Below, one piece after another: positions 8,970-17,110 of a stretch of 39,102 nt of DNA. The stretch is from Desulfobacteraceae bacterium (GTDB lineage: Bacteria > Desulfobacterota > DSM-4660 > Desulfatiglandales > Desulfatiglandaceae): contig QZIK01000101.1 of assembly GCA_003599015.1 (NCBI GenBank), positions 1 through 39,102 of the forward strand, read 5' to 3'. The notes beneath the pieces were generated by a model. That model saw only the letters and a list, made by a program, of their open reading frames with translations, was not told where the DNA came from and made no database searches. Both the position numbers and the translations under genes were made by a program. Numbering within the stretch: position 1 is the first letter of the stretch; the number at the start of each line of letters is the position of its first letter.

Positions 8970-9182
8970 CTAACCAATCACAATGAGAACGGCATCCGCC
9001 TCCACCGCATCGCCTTTTTTGCACTTAACCTCTTTAACGGTTCCAGAATCTCCTGCGACAATCGGAAGCTCCATCTTCATTGCCTCCAGAATAACAACCT
9101 CATCGCCGTCGTTTACCTTGTCTCCAACCTTCACCTTCACATCGATTATCTTGCCTCCCATAGGAGCAGTCACTTCACCCAC
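8970..9182 (-). CDS. Biotin carboxyl carrier protein (1.3S-like)
   Basis: This 70-aa protein is a bare biotinyl domain: it starts with VTAPMGGKI, has the biotinylation motif LEAMKMELPI with the target lysine at residue 36, and ends with the matching half VEADAVLIVIG. It would carry CO2 between carboxyltransferase subunits, probably the 5S-like protein encoded about 2.4 kb further on and a 12S-type subunit encoded elsewhere. GTG at 9182 is preferred as start because AAAAAGGAGG lies eight bases before it; a longer TTG start at 9209 would place that ribosome site inside the coding region. There is no Ala/Pro-rich linker, so it is shorter than usual decarboxylase gamma or alpha tails. Confidence 0.88.
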   Translation of the reverse strand: MGEVTAPMGGKIIDVKVKVGDKVNDGDEVVILEAMKMELPIVAGDSGTVKEVKCKKGDAVEADAVLIVIG

Positions 9183-9294
9183 AATTACTACCTCCTTTTT
9201 TATTATCAAATACCAAATTTTTGCTTAATATTTAAACAAGTTAAATCAACAAATAAAAAATCCTGATATCACAGACAAGACTATATAAGTCGGA

Positions 9295-9324
9295 ACTATG
9301 ATTCAAACTCACAACCCTTGTCAA
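9295..9324 (-). promoter_or_regulatory. Candidate sigma-70 promoter for the biotin carrier gene
   Basis: On the minus strand TTGACA (9324-9319) is followed after 18 bases by CATAGT (9300-9295). The -35 is a full consensus match and the -10 matches four of six positions. It would leave a leader of about 105 bases before the GTG. Confidence 0.4.
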
Positions 9325-9393
9325 GCATAAGTTAATATAGCCGTTCTCAATCACTTCTTTTCAACAAAGACACCGGGGAAAACCGCCATTTTC

Positions 9394-9422
9394 TTGACAC
9401 ACTTTGGCTAATTTTCTAACCT
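9394..9422 (+). promoter_or_regulatory. Candidate sigma-70 promoter for pilC
   Basis: TTGACA at 9394-9399 is a perfect -35 box and TAACCT at 9417-9422 is a partial -10 with a 17-base spacer. It lies about 90 bases before the pilC start. Confidence 0.4.
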
Positions 9423-9514
9423 TAGGGATATGAGTCAGTGTCAACCGGGGATTTTGAAATTATATTATTGCCCCAAGATCTGCGGTAATTCGTCAGGCAT
9501 ATAAGGAGAACATC

Positions 9515-10726
9515 ATGCCGGTATTCAAATGGGTCGCCGAGACAAAAAAGGGAAGGACTCTTAAGGGCGAACTGGAAGCCGCAGACGAAAAGATCGCACG
9601 GCTCCAGCTGAGACGCAGGAACCTTAATGTGGTAAAGCTTAAGGCCAAGGAAAAGGATCTTTTTGAAAATGTCTCCTTCCTTCAGACCAAGGTCACACAC
9701 AAGGATCTTGTAATATTCACCAGGCAGTTTTCCACCATGATAGACGCCGGACTCCCTCTTATCCAGGGGCTCACTATCCTGGCAGAGCAGACTGAGAATA
9801 AGACCTTCAAGAAGGTCCTCCAGCAAATCACAAAGGATGTAGAGGGAGGTTCAAGCCTTGCCGAAGCGCTCAAGAAACATCCTAAGGTTTTCGATGATCT
9901 CTATGTAAACCTGATTGCAGCAGGAGAAGCAGCAGGAATTCTCGACAACATCCTTCAGCGGCTGGCCCTGTACATAGAAAAAGCGGAAAAATTGAAATCA
10001 CGCATTAAGGGCGCCATGACATACCCTGCAATCGTCGTTGCCATAGCGGTCCTGGTGATCGGAGTAATAATGGTTTTTGTTATTCCCGTTTTCCAGGAGC
10101 TGTTTGAAAGTTTTGGATCCGCCCTTCCAGCTCCCACCCAGATGGTTGTGGACATGAGCAATTTCGTTAAGAGCAAGGTGCTCTTCATTATCCTAGCCTT
10201 TGCACTGATGGTATGGCTTTTCAGACTGTACAGAAGATCTGACAAGGGTCGGAAACAAACGGACGCCCTTGCCCTGCGACTCCCCATATTCGGATCGCTC
10301 CTGAAAAAAGTTGCGGTGGCAAGGTTTACAAGAACCCTTGGAACAATGATCAGCAGCGGTGTTCCCATACTGGACTCCCTGGAAATAGTGGCCAAGACCT
10401 CCGGAAACGTTATCCTGGAAGAGGTTATCTACGATGTAAGAGGGAGCATTTCAGAAGGTCAGACCATTGCGGATCCCCTTTCCGAAGCAGGTGTTTTCCC
10501 GCCAATGGTGGTCCAGATGATAGCGGTGGGCGAGGCAACCGGGGCACTGGATTCTATGCTGGAGAAGATAGCGGAATTCTACGACCAGGAAGTTGATGTA
10601 GCCGTTGAAGCGCTTACATCGCTGCTGGAACCCATGCTGCTTCTTTTCCTTGGAGGAACTATCGGAGGACTCGTGGTTGCGCTATATCTGCCCATCTTTA
10701 AAATGGCGGGAGCAATTGGTGGCTAA
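9515..10726 (+). CDS. pilC: Type IV pilus/type II secretion inner-membrane platform protein (PilC/GspF)
   Basis: The 403-aa protein contains two GspF domains in tandem. Each has the family pattern of a cytoplasmic helical bundle (FTRQFSTMIDAGLPLIQGL near residue 70, FTRTLGTMISSGVPILDSL near residue 272) followed by AAGEAAGILDNIL or AVGEATGALDSML. Three membrane segments lie around residues 168-190, 218-240 and 368-395. It is the inner-membrane platform on which the PilB-type ATPase acts during pilin assembly. AAGGAG is six bases before the ATG. The next gene, a PilS-like kinase, starts directly after the stop, as in pilC-pilS clusters of Geobacter-like bacteria, but pilA, pilB and pilR are not adjacent. 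pilC is preferred over gspF from that neighbour; the sequence alone does not decide. Confidence 0.9.
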   Translation: MPVFKWVAETKKGRTLKGELEAADEKIARLQLRRRNLNVVKLKAKEKDLFENVSFLQTKVTHKDLVIFTRQFSTMIDAGLPLIQGLTILAEQTENKTFKKVLQQITKDVEGGSSLAEALKKHPKVFDDLYVNLIAAGEAAGILDNILQRLALYIEKAEKLKSRIKGAMTYPAIVVAIAVLVIGVIMVFVIPVFQELFESFGSALPAPTQMVVDMSNFVKSKVLFIILAFALMVWLFRLYRRSDKGRKQTDALALRLPIFGSLLKKVAVARFTRTLGTMISSGVPILDSLEIVAKTSGNVILEEVIYDVRGSISEGQTIADPLSEAGVFPPMVVQMIAVGEATGALDSMLEKIAEFYDQEVDVAVEALTSLLEPMLLLFLGGTIGGLVVALYLPIFKMAGAIGG

Positions 10727-12493
10727 GTGAATCAGTCCAACACAAGAGACACGTCGCCGGCAAATGAGGATTTAGCAAGAAAACTTAAAATCCTTATGCT
10801 TCTTAGGGTCATATTTGTAACCCTTCTTTTAGGAGCATCTCTCTTCATCCAGGCAAGGGCTATTCAGATAAGGCCGACCCTGGTTCAGACACCCCACTAT
10901 TTCATAATGGGCGGAATCTATTTCATAACAATCATTTATCTGATCCTGTTCAGGTTGTCACTGAGCATGACAGTGCTTGCATATGTGCAGGTCCTGGGTG
11001 ACACCTTTATTGTTACCGCCATCATATTTGCAACCGGAGGCATAGAAAGCACCTTTTCCTTTCTCTATATCTTGAATACGATTACCGGAGGCATAATTCT
11101 TTACCGCCGTGGAGGAGTACTTGTAGCTTCCTTAAGCGCAATTCTATACGGACTTGTAATAGATCTTCATTTCTACGGAGTTATAAGGCCTCTGGGACTC
11201 CAGGATACGTCTCCCGTCCAATACCAGCCTTTTTACGCCCTTTACCTTATCATAATACACATGGCGGCCTTCTACCTTGTGGCACTTCTGAGCAGTTATC
11301 TTTCGGAACAGGTAAGAAAGAGCGCCACCGCTTTAAGAGCCAAGGAAATCGATTTTGACAGGCTGGAATCTTTACATGAATCCATAATAAGGAGCATGAG
11401 CTCTGGTTTGATGGTTTTGGATGCACAGGGGAACGTTGTCTTGAGCAATCCTGCAGCTTTGACCCTCCTGACTCCGCGAGACTCATATGGCAACAGGGAT
11501 ATTTCGGAGCAATATCGCCACTTTCTTGGAGCCTGCTTCCCTTCACAAACGATAATTTCTAGATATGAAGACATTTCAAGATCCTCGGGCAGGGAGCTTA
11601 TCTATGAACGATCCGATGGAAGCAATATTCACCTCAGATTGACTGTTTCCCCCTTGGTGCCTCCCATGGGAGGGGACAAAAAAGGGCATATTCTTATATT
11701 CCAGGATGTAACTGAGCTAAAACGCATTGAGGAGGCGATGAAGCGTTTTGAAGGCCTTGCCATGATCGGAGAACTTGCAGCAGGGATAGCCCATGAAATC
11801 AAGAATCCACTTGCTTCAATAAGCGGCTCAGTACAGGTGCTCCGGGAAAGAATGGGGGGTGAACGCATGGGCAAGAAGCTCATGGATATCGTGGTGAGAG
11901 AGATAGAGCGTCTCAATAATCTTGTCAATGATTTTCTGTTTTTTGCCAGACCCAAGAATATCTCCTGGCAAAGCTTTGATCTGAATAGCAAGATAAAAGA
12001 TTCCCTTGATCTTTTTAAGAATGCCAGCAACTGGAAAGGCGATGTGGAAATAATAGCCGACTTGAGCCCTTCTCTTAAAATAACCTCTGATCCGGCACTG
12101 GTGGGTCAAATACTCTGGAACCTTTTTTTGAATGCGTCAGAGGCAATGGGGGAGAGTGGAACACTTTACGTCTCGGCCGGGCCCGAAGACCTTGGCATAA
12201 CTGAGGGCCCTCCTGCTGCGAAGATTATTATTAGGGACACCGGGCCTGGGTTTTCAGAGAAGGCCCTCCAACATCTTTTTGTTCCTTTTTTCACCACCAA
12301 AGAAAAAGGGTCCGGGCTGGGATTGGCAATCGTAAAACGCCTTGTTGAAGAACTTATGGGAGAGGTTAAGGGACGCAATCATCCGGAAGGAGGGGCTGAG
12401 ATAACCCTTTTATTGCCGTTTTCCGTAATCCCCCTGGAAGTTGCCCCCCCTGCGCCAATACATCTCCGGATAAGCCGGGAGGCGGGACTGTGA
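10727..12493 (+). CDS. PilS/NtrB-type membrane sensor histidine kinase
   Basis: This 588-aa kinase has about six membrane helices in residues 21-195, a PAS-like domain (about 215-325, with MSSGLMVLDAQGNVVLSNPA), a HisKA domain with the phosphorylated histidine H356 in AAGIAHEIKNPLASI, and an HATPase domain with the N box (NLFLNASEAM) and glycine boxes (RDTGPGF, GSGLGLAIVKRL). The architecture and the pilC gene upstream match PilS, which signals through an NtrC-like PilR to sigma-54 pilin promoters. No response regulator is encoded next to it here. The start is GTG immediately after the pilC TAA with only a GGTGG upstream, suggesting translational coupling. It ends in a 4-base overlap with the radical SAM gene. 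Confidence 0.88.
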   Translation: MNQSNTRDTSPANEDLARKLKILMLLRVIFVTLLLGASLFIQARAIQIRPTLVQTPHYFIMGGIYFITIIYLILFRLSLSMTVLAYVQVLGDTFIVTAIIFATGGIESTFSFLYILNTITGGIILYRRGGVLVASLSAILYGLVIDLHFYGVIRPLGLQDTSPVQYQPFYALYLIIIHMAAFYLVALLSSYLSEQVRKSATALRAKEIDFDRLESLHESIIRSMSSGLMVLDAQGNVVLSNPAALTLLTPRDSYGNRDISEQYRHFLGACFPSQTIISRYEDISRSSGRELIYERSDGSNIHLRLTVSPLVPPMGGDKKGHILIFQDVTELKRIEEAMKRFEGLAMIGELAAGIAHEIKNPLASISGSVQVLRERMGGERMGKKLMDIVVREIERLNNLVNDFLFFARPKNISWQSFDLNSKIKDSLDLFKNASNWKGDVEIIADLSPSLKITSDPALVGQILWNLFLNASEAMGESGTLYVSAGPEDLGITEGPPAAKIIIRDTGPGFSEKALQHLFVPFFTTKEKGSGLGLAIVKRLVEELMGEVKGRNHPEGGAEITLLLPFSVIPLEVAPPAPIHLRISREAGL

Positions 12494-15030
12494 GCTATCT
12501 TGATTCACCATGGTTTTCCACTATTGAAAGACCCAGCCGATATATCGGGGCGGAACTCAACTCGGCGAAGAAGGATAAATCGAAGATTGAAACCTTTGTG
12601 GCATTGGCTTTCCCGGATGTATATGAGGTTGGGATGTCGCATGTGGGTCTCAAGATTCTTTATAATATCCTTAACAAAGAGGAATGGCTCGCGGCTGAAA
12701 GGGTTTTTTGCCCCTGGCTCGACCTGGAAGAAAAACTCAGGCAAAGCAGGGAACCTCTCGTTAGCCTAGAAACCGGCAAACCTCTTGGAGATTTTGACAT
12801 TGTGGGATTCAGCCTTCAGCACGAGCTTTGCTTCACTAATGTGCTGACCATGATGGAGCTAGGGAGGATCCCCCTCTTGAGATCCGAGCGCACGGGAAGA
12901 GATCCTCTGGTAATTGGGGGAGGTCCATCCTGTTTTAATCCTGAGCCTGTTGCTGACTTTTTTGATCTTTTTCTGGTTGGAGACGGAGAAGAGTCTTTAC
13001 CGAAGCTCTGTAGAGTTATAAGGCAACACATAGACCTTAAGGCAAAAGACAGAGATGCTCTCTTGAGACTTTCAAGCGAAGTCAAAGGTGTTTATGTGCC
13101 CGGGCTCTTTCATGTTGATTATGAAAGAGATGGGAGGATCTCATCCGTCAAATCCATCAAAGAAGGATATAATTACGTTGAAAAAGCGGTTTTGCCGGAT
13201 CTTGACTTATTTCCTTTTCCCGATGCACAGGTAATACCGTATACCCAGCTTGTCCATGACAGGCTCTCCCTTGAGATAGCAAGGGGATGTACCAGAGGAT
13301 GCCGATTCTGCCAGGCAGGGATGATATACCGGCCCGTCAGGGAGAGAAAGCTCGGATCGGTGCTGGATAGTGTCCATCGTGCACTGGAGAAGACAGGATA
13401 CGATGAAGTTTCTCTTCTTTCCTTGAGCACAGGTGATTACACATGCATAGAGGAACTCTTGAGAAACCTCATGGACAGATATGCCTGCGAGAAGGTTGCA
13501 TTGAGCCTTCCATCCCTGCGAGTTGACACCGTAAGTCCTATGTTCATGGAGCAGATCAAGAGGGTAAGGAAGACCGGTTTCACGCTGGCGGTTGAAGCAG
13601 GAAGCGAAAGGCTTAGAAGGGTCATCAACAAAGGACTGACAAGGGATGAAATAATTTCAATGGCCCGTGAGGTATATAAGGCCGGGTGGAACCTTATAAA
13701 GCTCTACTTTATGGTCGGACTTCCCTATGAGGAGGAGGTGGACATCCATGAAACCGTGAGGCTTGCAAGGGAAATCGCAAGACTTGCGCCGGGCCGCAAA
13801 GGAGGAGAACACCTTACGGTGAGCGTTTCCACCTTTGTTCCCAAGGCCCATACACCTTTTATGTGGGCAGCCCAGGCATCACCAAATGAGGCAAGGGAAA
13901 AAATCTCCCTGATCCAGACCGGTTTGAGAAAAGACAGGGCAAAGGTAAAATGGAACCCCACTGAACTTAGCTGGCTCGAAGGAATATTCTCCAGGGGAGA
14001 CAGACGGCTGAGCGACGTCGTTCTTGAGGCATGGAAGAGAGGAGCGCGCTTTGACGGGTGGGGAGAAATTTTCAAAAAAAGTATCTGGGAAGAAGCATTT
14101 TCATTCACAGGGCTTGATCCTTCATTTTACCTTGAACGACGAAGAGACTGCAGCGAGATATTTCCCTGGGACCATATCAGATCAGGGGTTTCAAAAGAAT
14201 ATCTTTGGCAAGAATGGGAGAAGGCAAAAAAAGAACAATCAACCCCGGATTGCCGTAAGGGATGCCTTGATTGCGGTGTTTGTGATCATGTAACTATTTT
14301 ACCTGTCCTGCACAAGAGTCCTCCTTCAGGCCATCAAATCGATGTCCGCCGGGAGGGAGAAAAAAACAAAGAACCTGGGGTCTACAGACTGACCTTCAAA
14401 AAAATGGGACCAGCAAGATTCCTGGGGCACCTTGAAATGGTTCAGGTATTCCTGAGGGCATTTAGAAGGATTCATCTCCCCATCCTTTACTCGGGAGGCT
14501 TTCATCCCATGCCCAAGGTCTCCTTTACCCAGGCGCTTCCTGTTGGGACGGAGAGTCTGGAAGAATCTATGGAGATCCATCTGACCTCTACAATCGGACC
14601 GGATGAATTAAGGGAAAGGGTTAACAGGGAACTTCCCGATCAACTCAAGGTCCTCTCCGTTCAGGAACTCCCGGGGAGGGGGAGAAAAACGGAGTTTCTC
14701 AAAGAGAGCCATTTTATAATAACCATTTCAAATGGTCATCTCTCATCTTATCATATGGAGGCATATGAAAAAGCACAGAATTTTCTTGTTAACAAAACAG
14801 GTAAGGCAGGAACCAAAAGCATTGACGCAAAAAAAATTATAGGCAAAATTTTATTGATTTCTCCAGATGTGATAGAGCTTGAGCTTAAACATGACCCGGG
14901 ACCTCAGCTAAAGCCGGCCGATATAGTAAAAGCCATCTTTCATCTTGATGATTCCTCCTTGGAAAGGATGAGAATTCTCAAGACAAGACAGTTGCTGGGA
15001 CCTCTGCCTGAAAAATCTGATGGAGGTTAA
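12490..15030 (+). CDS. Radical SAM protein fused to DUF2344 (TIGR03960-TIGR03936)
   Basis: The 846-aa protein joins two domains usually found together. Residues 1-600 are a B12-binding-like radical SAM protein: IGGGPSCFNPEPVADFFDL and VGDGEESLP near 142-172, the cluster ligands C267, C271 and C274 in CTRGCRFC, and a later four-cysteine group (C588, C592, C595, C598) that may hold a second metal site. Residues from about 640 form the DUF2344 radical-SAM-linked domain (MGPARFLGHLEMVQVFLRAF, YSGGFHPMPKVSF). The pair is known to neighbour ribonuclease E/G in many bacteria, as here. The substrate is not known; an RNA modification role linked to RNase G is an inference from context. GTG start, overlapping the kinase stop as GTGA. 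Confidence 0.9.
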   Translation: MSYLDSPWFSTIERPSRYIGAELNSAKKDKSKIETFVALAFPDVYEVGMSHVGLKILYNILNKEEWLAAERVFCPWLDLEEKLRQSREPLVSLETGKPLGDFDIVGFSLQHELCFTNVLTMMELGRIPLLRSERTGRDPLVIGGGPSCFNPEPVADFFDLFLVGDGEESLPKLCRVIRQHIDLKAKDRDALLRLSSEVKGVYVPGLFHVDYERDGRISSVKSIKEGYNYVEKAVLPDLDLFPFPDAQVIPYTQLVHDRLSLEIARGCTRGCRFCQAGMIYRPVRERKLGSVLDSVHRALEKTGYDEVSLLSLSTGDYTCIEELLRNLMDRYACEKVALSLPSLRVDTVSPMFMEQIKRVRKTGFTLAVEAGSERLRRVINKGLTRDEIISMAREVYKAGWNLIKLYFMVGLPYEEEVDIHETVRLAREIARLAPGRKGGEHLTVSVSTFVPKAHTPFMWAAQASPNEAREKISLIQTGLRKDRAKVKWNPTELSWLEGIFSRGDRRLSDVVLEAWKRGARFDGWGEIFKKSIWEEAFSFTGLDPSFYLERRRDCSEIFPWDHIRSGVSKEYLWQEWEKAKKEQSTPDCRKGCLDCGVCDHVTILPVLHKSPPSGHQIDVRREGEKNKEPGVYRLTFKKMGPARFLGHLEMVQVFLRAFRRIHLPILYSGGFHPMPKVSFTQALPVGTESLEESMEIHLTSTIGPDELRERVNRELPDQLKVLSVQELPGRGRKTEFLKESHFIITISNGHLSSYHMEAYEKAQNFLVNKTGKAGTKSIDAKKIIGKILLISPDVIELELKHDPGPQLKPADIVKAIFHLDDSSLERMRILKTRQLLGPLPEKSDGG

Positions 15031-15040
15031 ATTAGATAAT

Positions 15041-16570
15041 ATGTCCAATGAGCTTGTAATTAATGTTCGCCCTTATCAGACCAGGGTCGCTCTAGTGGAA
15101 AACGGCATAGTCGTGGAGCTTCACATAGAGAGAAAAACAGGCCATGAATATGTCGGCAACATATATCGTGGAAGAGTAGTCAGAGTTCTCCCTGGAATGC
15201 AGGCCGCCTTTGTTGATATAGGCCTTGACAGAACGGCATTTCTATATGTTGCAGACGTCCACAAGGACTTCTCCGAGATGGAAAGGATGATGTTGAGAAA
15301 CAGCCATGATCAGGAAGAATTCTTTCAGGACACCAACGGCGAATACCCGACGGGCAGGCAGCAGATGCAGCTCCTGATTGAAGACCTTCTTCACGAAGGA
15401 CAGGATATTATGGTACAGGTGGCCAAGGAGCCTTTTGGAAGCAAGGGAGCCAGGGTAACCGGACACATCTCTCTTCCCGGAAGACACTTGGTTCTCATGC
15501 CCACCGTTAATCACATAGGAATATCCCGCCGTATTGAGGACAAGGCTGAAAGAGAGCGTCTGAAAGCCCTTATGCAGGAGATACGGCCTGAAGATACAGG
15601 TTTCATTGTGAGGACCGTAAGCGAGGATGCGACAAAGGAAAAACTAAAGGCTGAGATGGATTTTCTACTCAAACTTTACGCATCCATACAGGCCAAGATG
15701 CAGAAAGGATCAAACCCTGGGCTTCTATACAGAGACCTTTCCATATCCCTGAGGGCAGTAAGAGATTTATTCACCAACGAGGTTGACAGACTCATCATAG
15801 ACAGTGCAGATGAATATCAGAACATAGTTGATTTCATTGCCACCTTTGCCCCAGGCCTCGCATCTTCAGTCGAGCTATACGAAGGCAGGGAGCCTGTCTT
15901 TGATGCATTCGGAATAGAAATGGACATATCCCGTGCCATGGAAAAAAAGGTCTGGCTCAAGTCCGGCGGATACATAGTGATAGAATCCACCGAGGCGCTT
16001 ACGGCTATAGATGTAAATACAGGAAGTTATGTAGGCGCAAGAAATCTGGAAGAAACGATACTGAAAACCAATCTTGAGGCGGTGAAGGAAATCGCCTACC
16101 AGCTCCGTTTCCGCAATCTGGGCGGCCTAATCGTCATTGACTTTATAGACATGGAAAAACTGCCCAACCGGGAGAAGGTTTTCACAGCCCTTAAAGAGGC
16201 CCTCAACAAAGACAGGGCCAAAAGCAATATCCTCCACATGTCTGATCTGGGACTTATTGAAATGACAAGAAAGAGGACAAGGGCCAACCTCAACAGCCTT
16301 CTCACGGAAAACTGTCCTTACTGCGAAGGACGGGGTTTTGTAAAATCTAAAAAAACAGTCTGCTACGAAATTTTCATAGACATAGAAAGGGAGTCTTCTT
16401 CTGCAACCGAGGGCGAACAGATCTATCTTATGGTTAATCCTCAGATTGAGGAAATGTTGAGAGAGGAGGAACAGGATTCAGTCATAGATCTTGAAAAAAG
16501 GACTTGGAAAAGGATAATTATAGTATCAAACAAGGATTTCCATCTGGAGCAGTACGATATAAGCTTTTAG
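15041..16570 (+). CDS. rng: Ribonuclease G (RNase E/G family)
   Basis: This 509-aa endoribonuclease acts on 16S rRNA 5' ends and mRNA in studied bacteria. It has the N-terminal S1 domain (EYVGNIYRGRVVRVLPGMQAAFVDIG), the catalytic aspartates expected from RNase E (D324 in ALTAIDVNTGSY and D367 in GGLIVIDFIDM), and the zinc-link cysteines in ENCPYCEGRG. There is no long C-terminal scaffold, so it is G-like. A polar insert of about 30 residues interrupts the S1 domain (EMERMMLRNSHDQEEFFQ and onward). I start it at the ATG at 15041 because MSNELVINVRPYQTRVA aligns with the known N-terminus; GGAGG is 14 bases upstream, which is long. An in-frame ATG at 15020 overlaps the previous gene. Confidence 0.93.
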   Translation: MSNELVINVRPYQTRVALVENGIVVELHIERKTGHEYVGNIYRGRVVRVLPGMQAAFVDIGLDRTAFLYVADVHKDFSEMERMMLRNSHDQEEFFQDTNGEYPTGRQQMQLLIEDLLHEGQDIMVQVAKEPFGSKGARVTGHISLPGRHLVLMPTVNHIGISRRIEDKAERERLKALMQEIRPEDTGFIVRTVSEDATKEKLKAEMDFLLKLYASIQAKMQKGSNPGLLYRDLSISLRAVRDLFTNEVDRLIIDSADEYQNIVDFIATFAPGLASSVELYEGREPVFDAFGIEMDISRAMEKKVWLKSGGYIVIESTEALTAIDVNTGSYVGARNLEETILKTNLEAVKEIAYQLRFRNLGGLIVIDFIDMEKLPNREKVFTALKEALNKDRAKSNILHMSDLGLIEMTRKRTRANLNSLLTENCPYCEGRGFVKSKKTVCYEIFIDIERESSSATEGEQIYLMVNPQIEEMLREEEQDSVIDLEKRTWKRIIIVSNKDFHLEQYDISF

Positions 16571-16613
16571 GATCGAGCATTATTTAATTTTCCTAAAAAC
16601 CTATCCATCTTAC

Positions 16614-16847
16614 TTACTTAAGATTTTGTTTTCTGAGTTTTCTTAGCTCTGCAAGTTTTTGTTCGATTTCTCTTCGGGTGAAGGTTTTCAGGCACTTTGT
16701 GCACTGATAAAACTCATCAACCGTCTTGTCATATATAAGATCATCGGAAAAATTTACGCTGTGGAAACGAAGCGAAAAATTGTAAAGGGGTTTGAAATCC
16801 CTATTCTCGCAGACATCGCAAGAAAAATAGTATGTGATTGAATCCAT
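16614..16847 (-). CDS. Small zinc-ribbon protein, function unknown
   Basis: The 77-aa protein has two CxxC pairs (CDVC near residue 10 and CTKC near residue 51) and a charged C-terminal helix (RREIEQKLAELRKLRKQN). This is the pattern of a small zinc ribbon with a basic tail, which could bind nucleic acid or a protein partner. The ATG at 16847 is chosen because GAGGAGGAAGG lies just before it; a longer frame from 16943 has no such site and a low-complexity N-terminus. It converges with the RNase G gene with a 43-bp gap and is divergent from the ASKHA gene. I do not recognise a named family. Confidence 0.7.
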   Translation of the reverse strand: MDSITYYFSCDVCENRDFKPLYNFSLRFHSVNFSDDLIYDKTVDEFYQCTKCLKTFTRREIEQKLAELRKLRKQNLK

Positions 16848-16979
16848 AGGTCCTTCCTCCTCGTTTCCCTTTTGTAAGGATGGTGTTCGGGGAATGTTAT
16901 TTAAACCTTTTGTAAAGCCTTTGCAATTTATTTCTTGAGGCATATTTCTTAGGGCATCTTACACAACGAATTGAACGGA

Positions 16980-17008
16980 TTTACACGGGGCACCTATGGG
17001 TGTATATA
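16980..17008 (+). promoter_or_regulatory. Candidate sigma-70 promoter for the ASKHA-DUF2889 pair
   Basis: TTTACA at 16980-16985 and TATATA at 17003-17008 are separated by 17 bases; an overlapping TATAGT at 17005-17010 is a closer -10. It is about 100 bases before the ASKHA start codon. Confidence 0.4.
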
Positions 17009-17110
17009 GTGCTGCGATCTGAGAATGTCGTTACAATTCAAAATGGAATAACCGGCGGCGGCCCGACCCTGAACATGATGACATAGATGCAAAAATGCCA
17101 GAGGAGAAAG

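Larger units (their letters stand above)
9183..9514. other. Divergent intergenic region between biotin carrier and pilC
   Basis: This 332-bp AT-rich gap separates a minus-strand and a plus-strand gene. It holds one candidate promoter for each direction (listed separately) and no convincing open frame. No cobalamin or biotin-related dyad could be recognised by eye. Confidence 0.6.
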
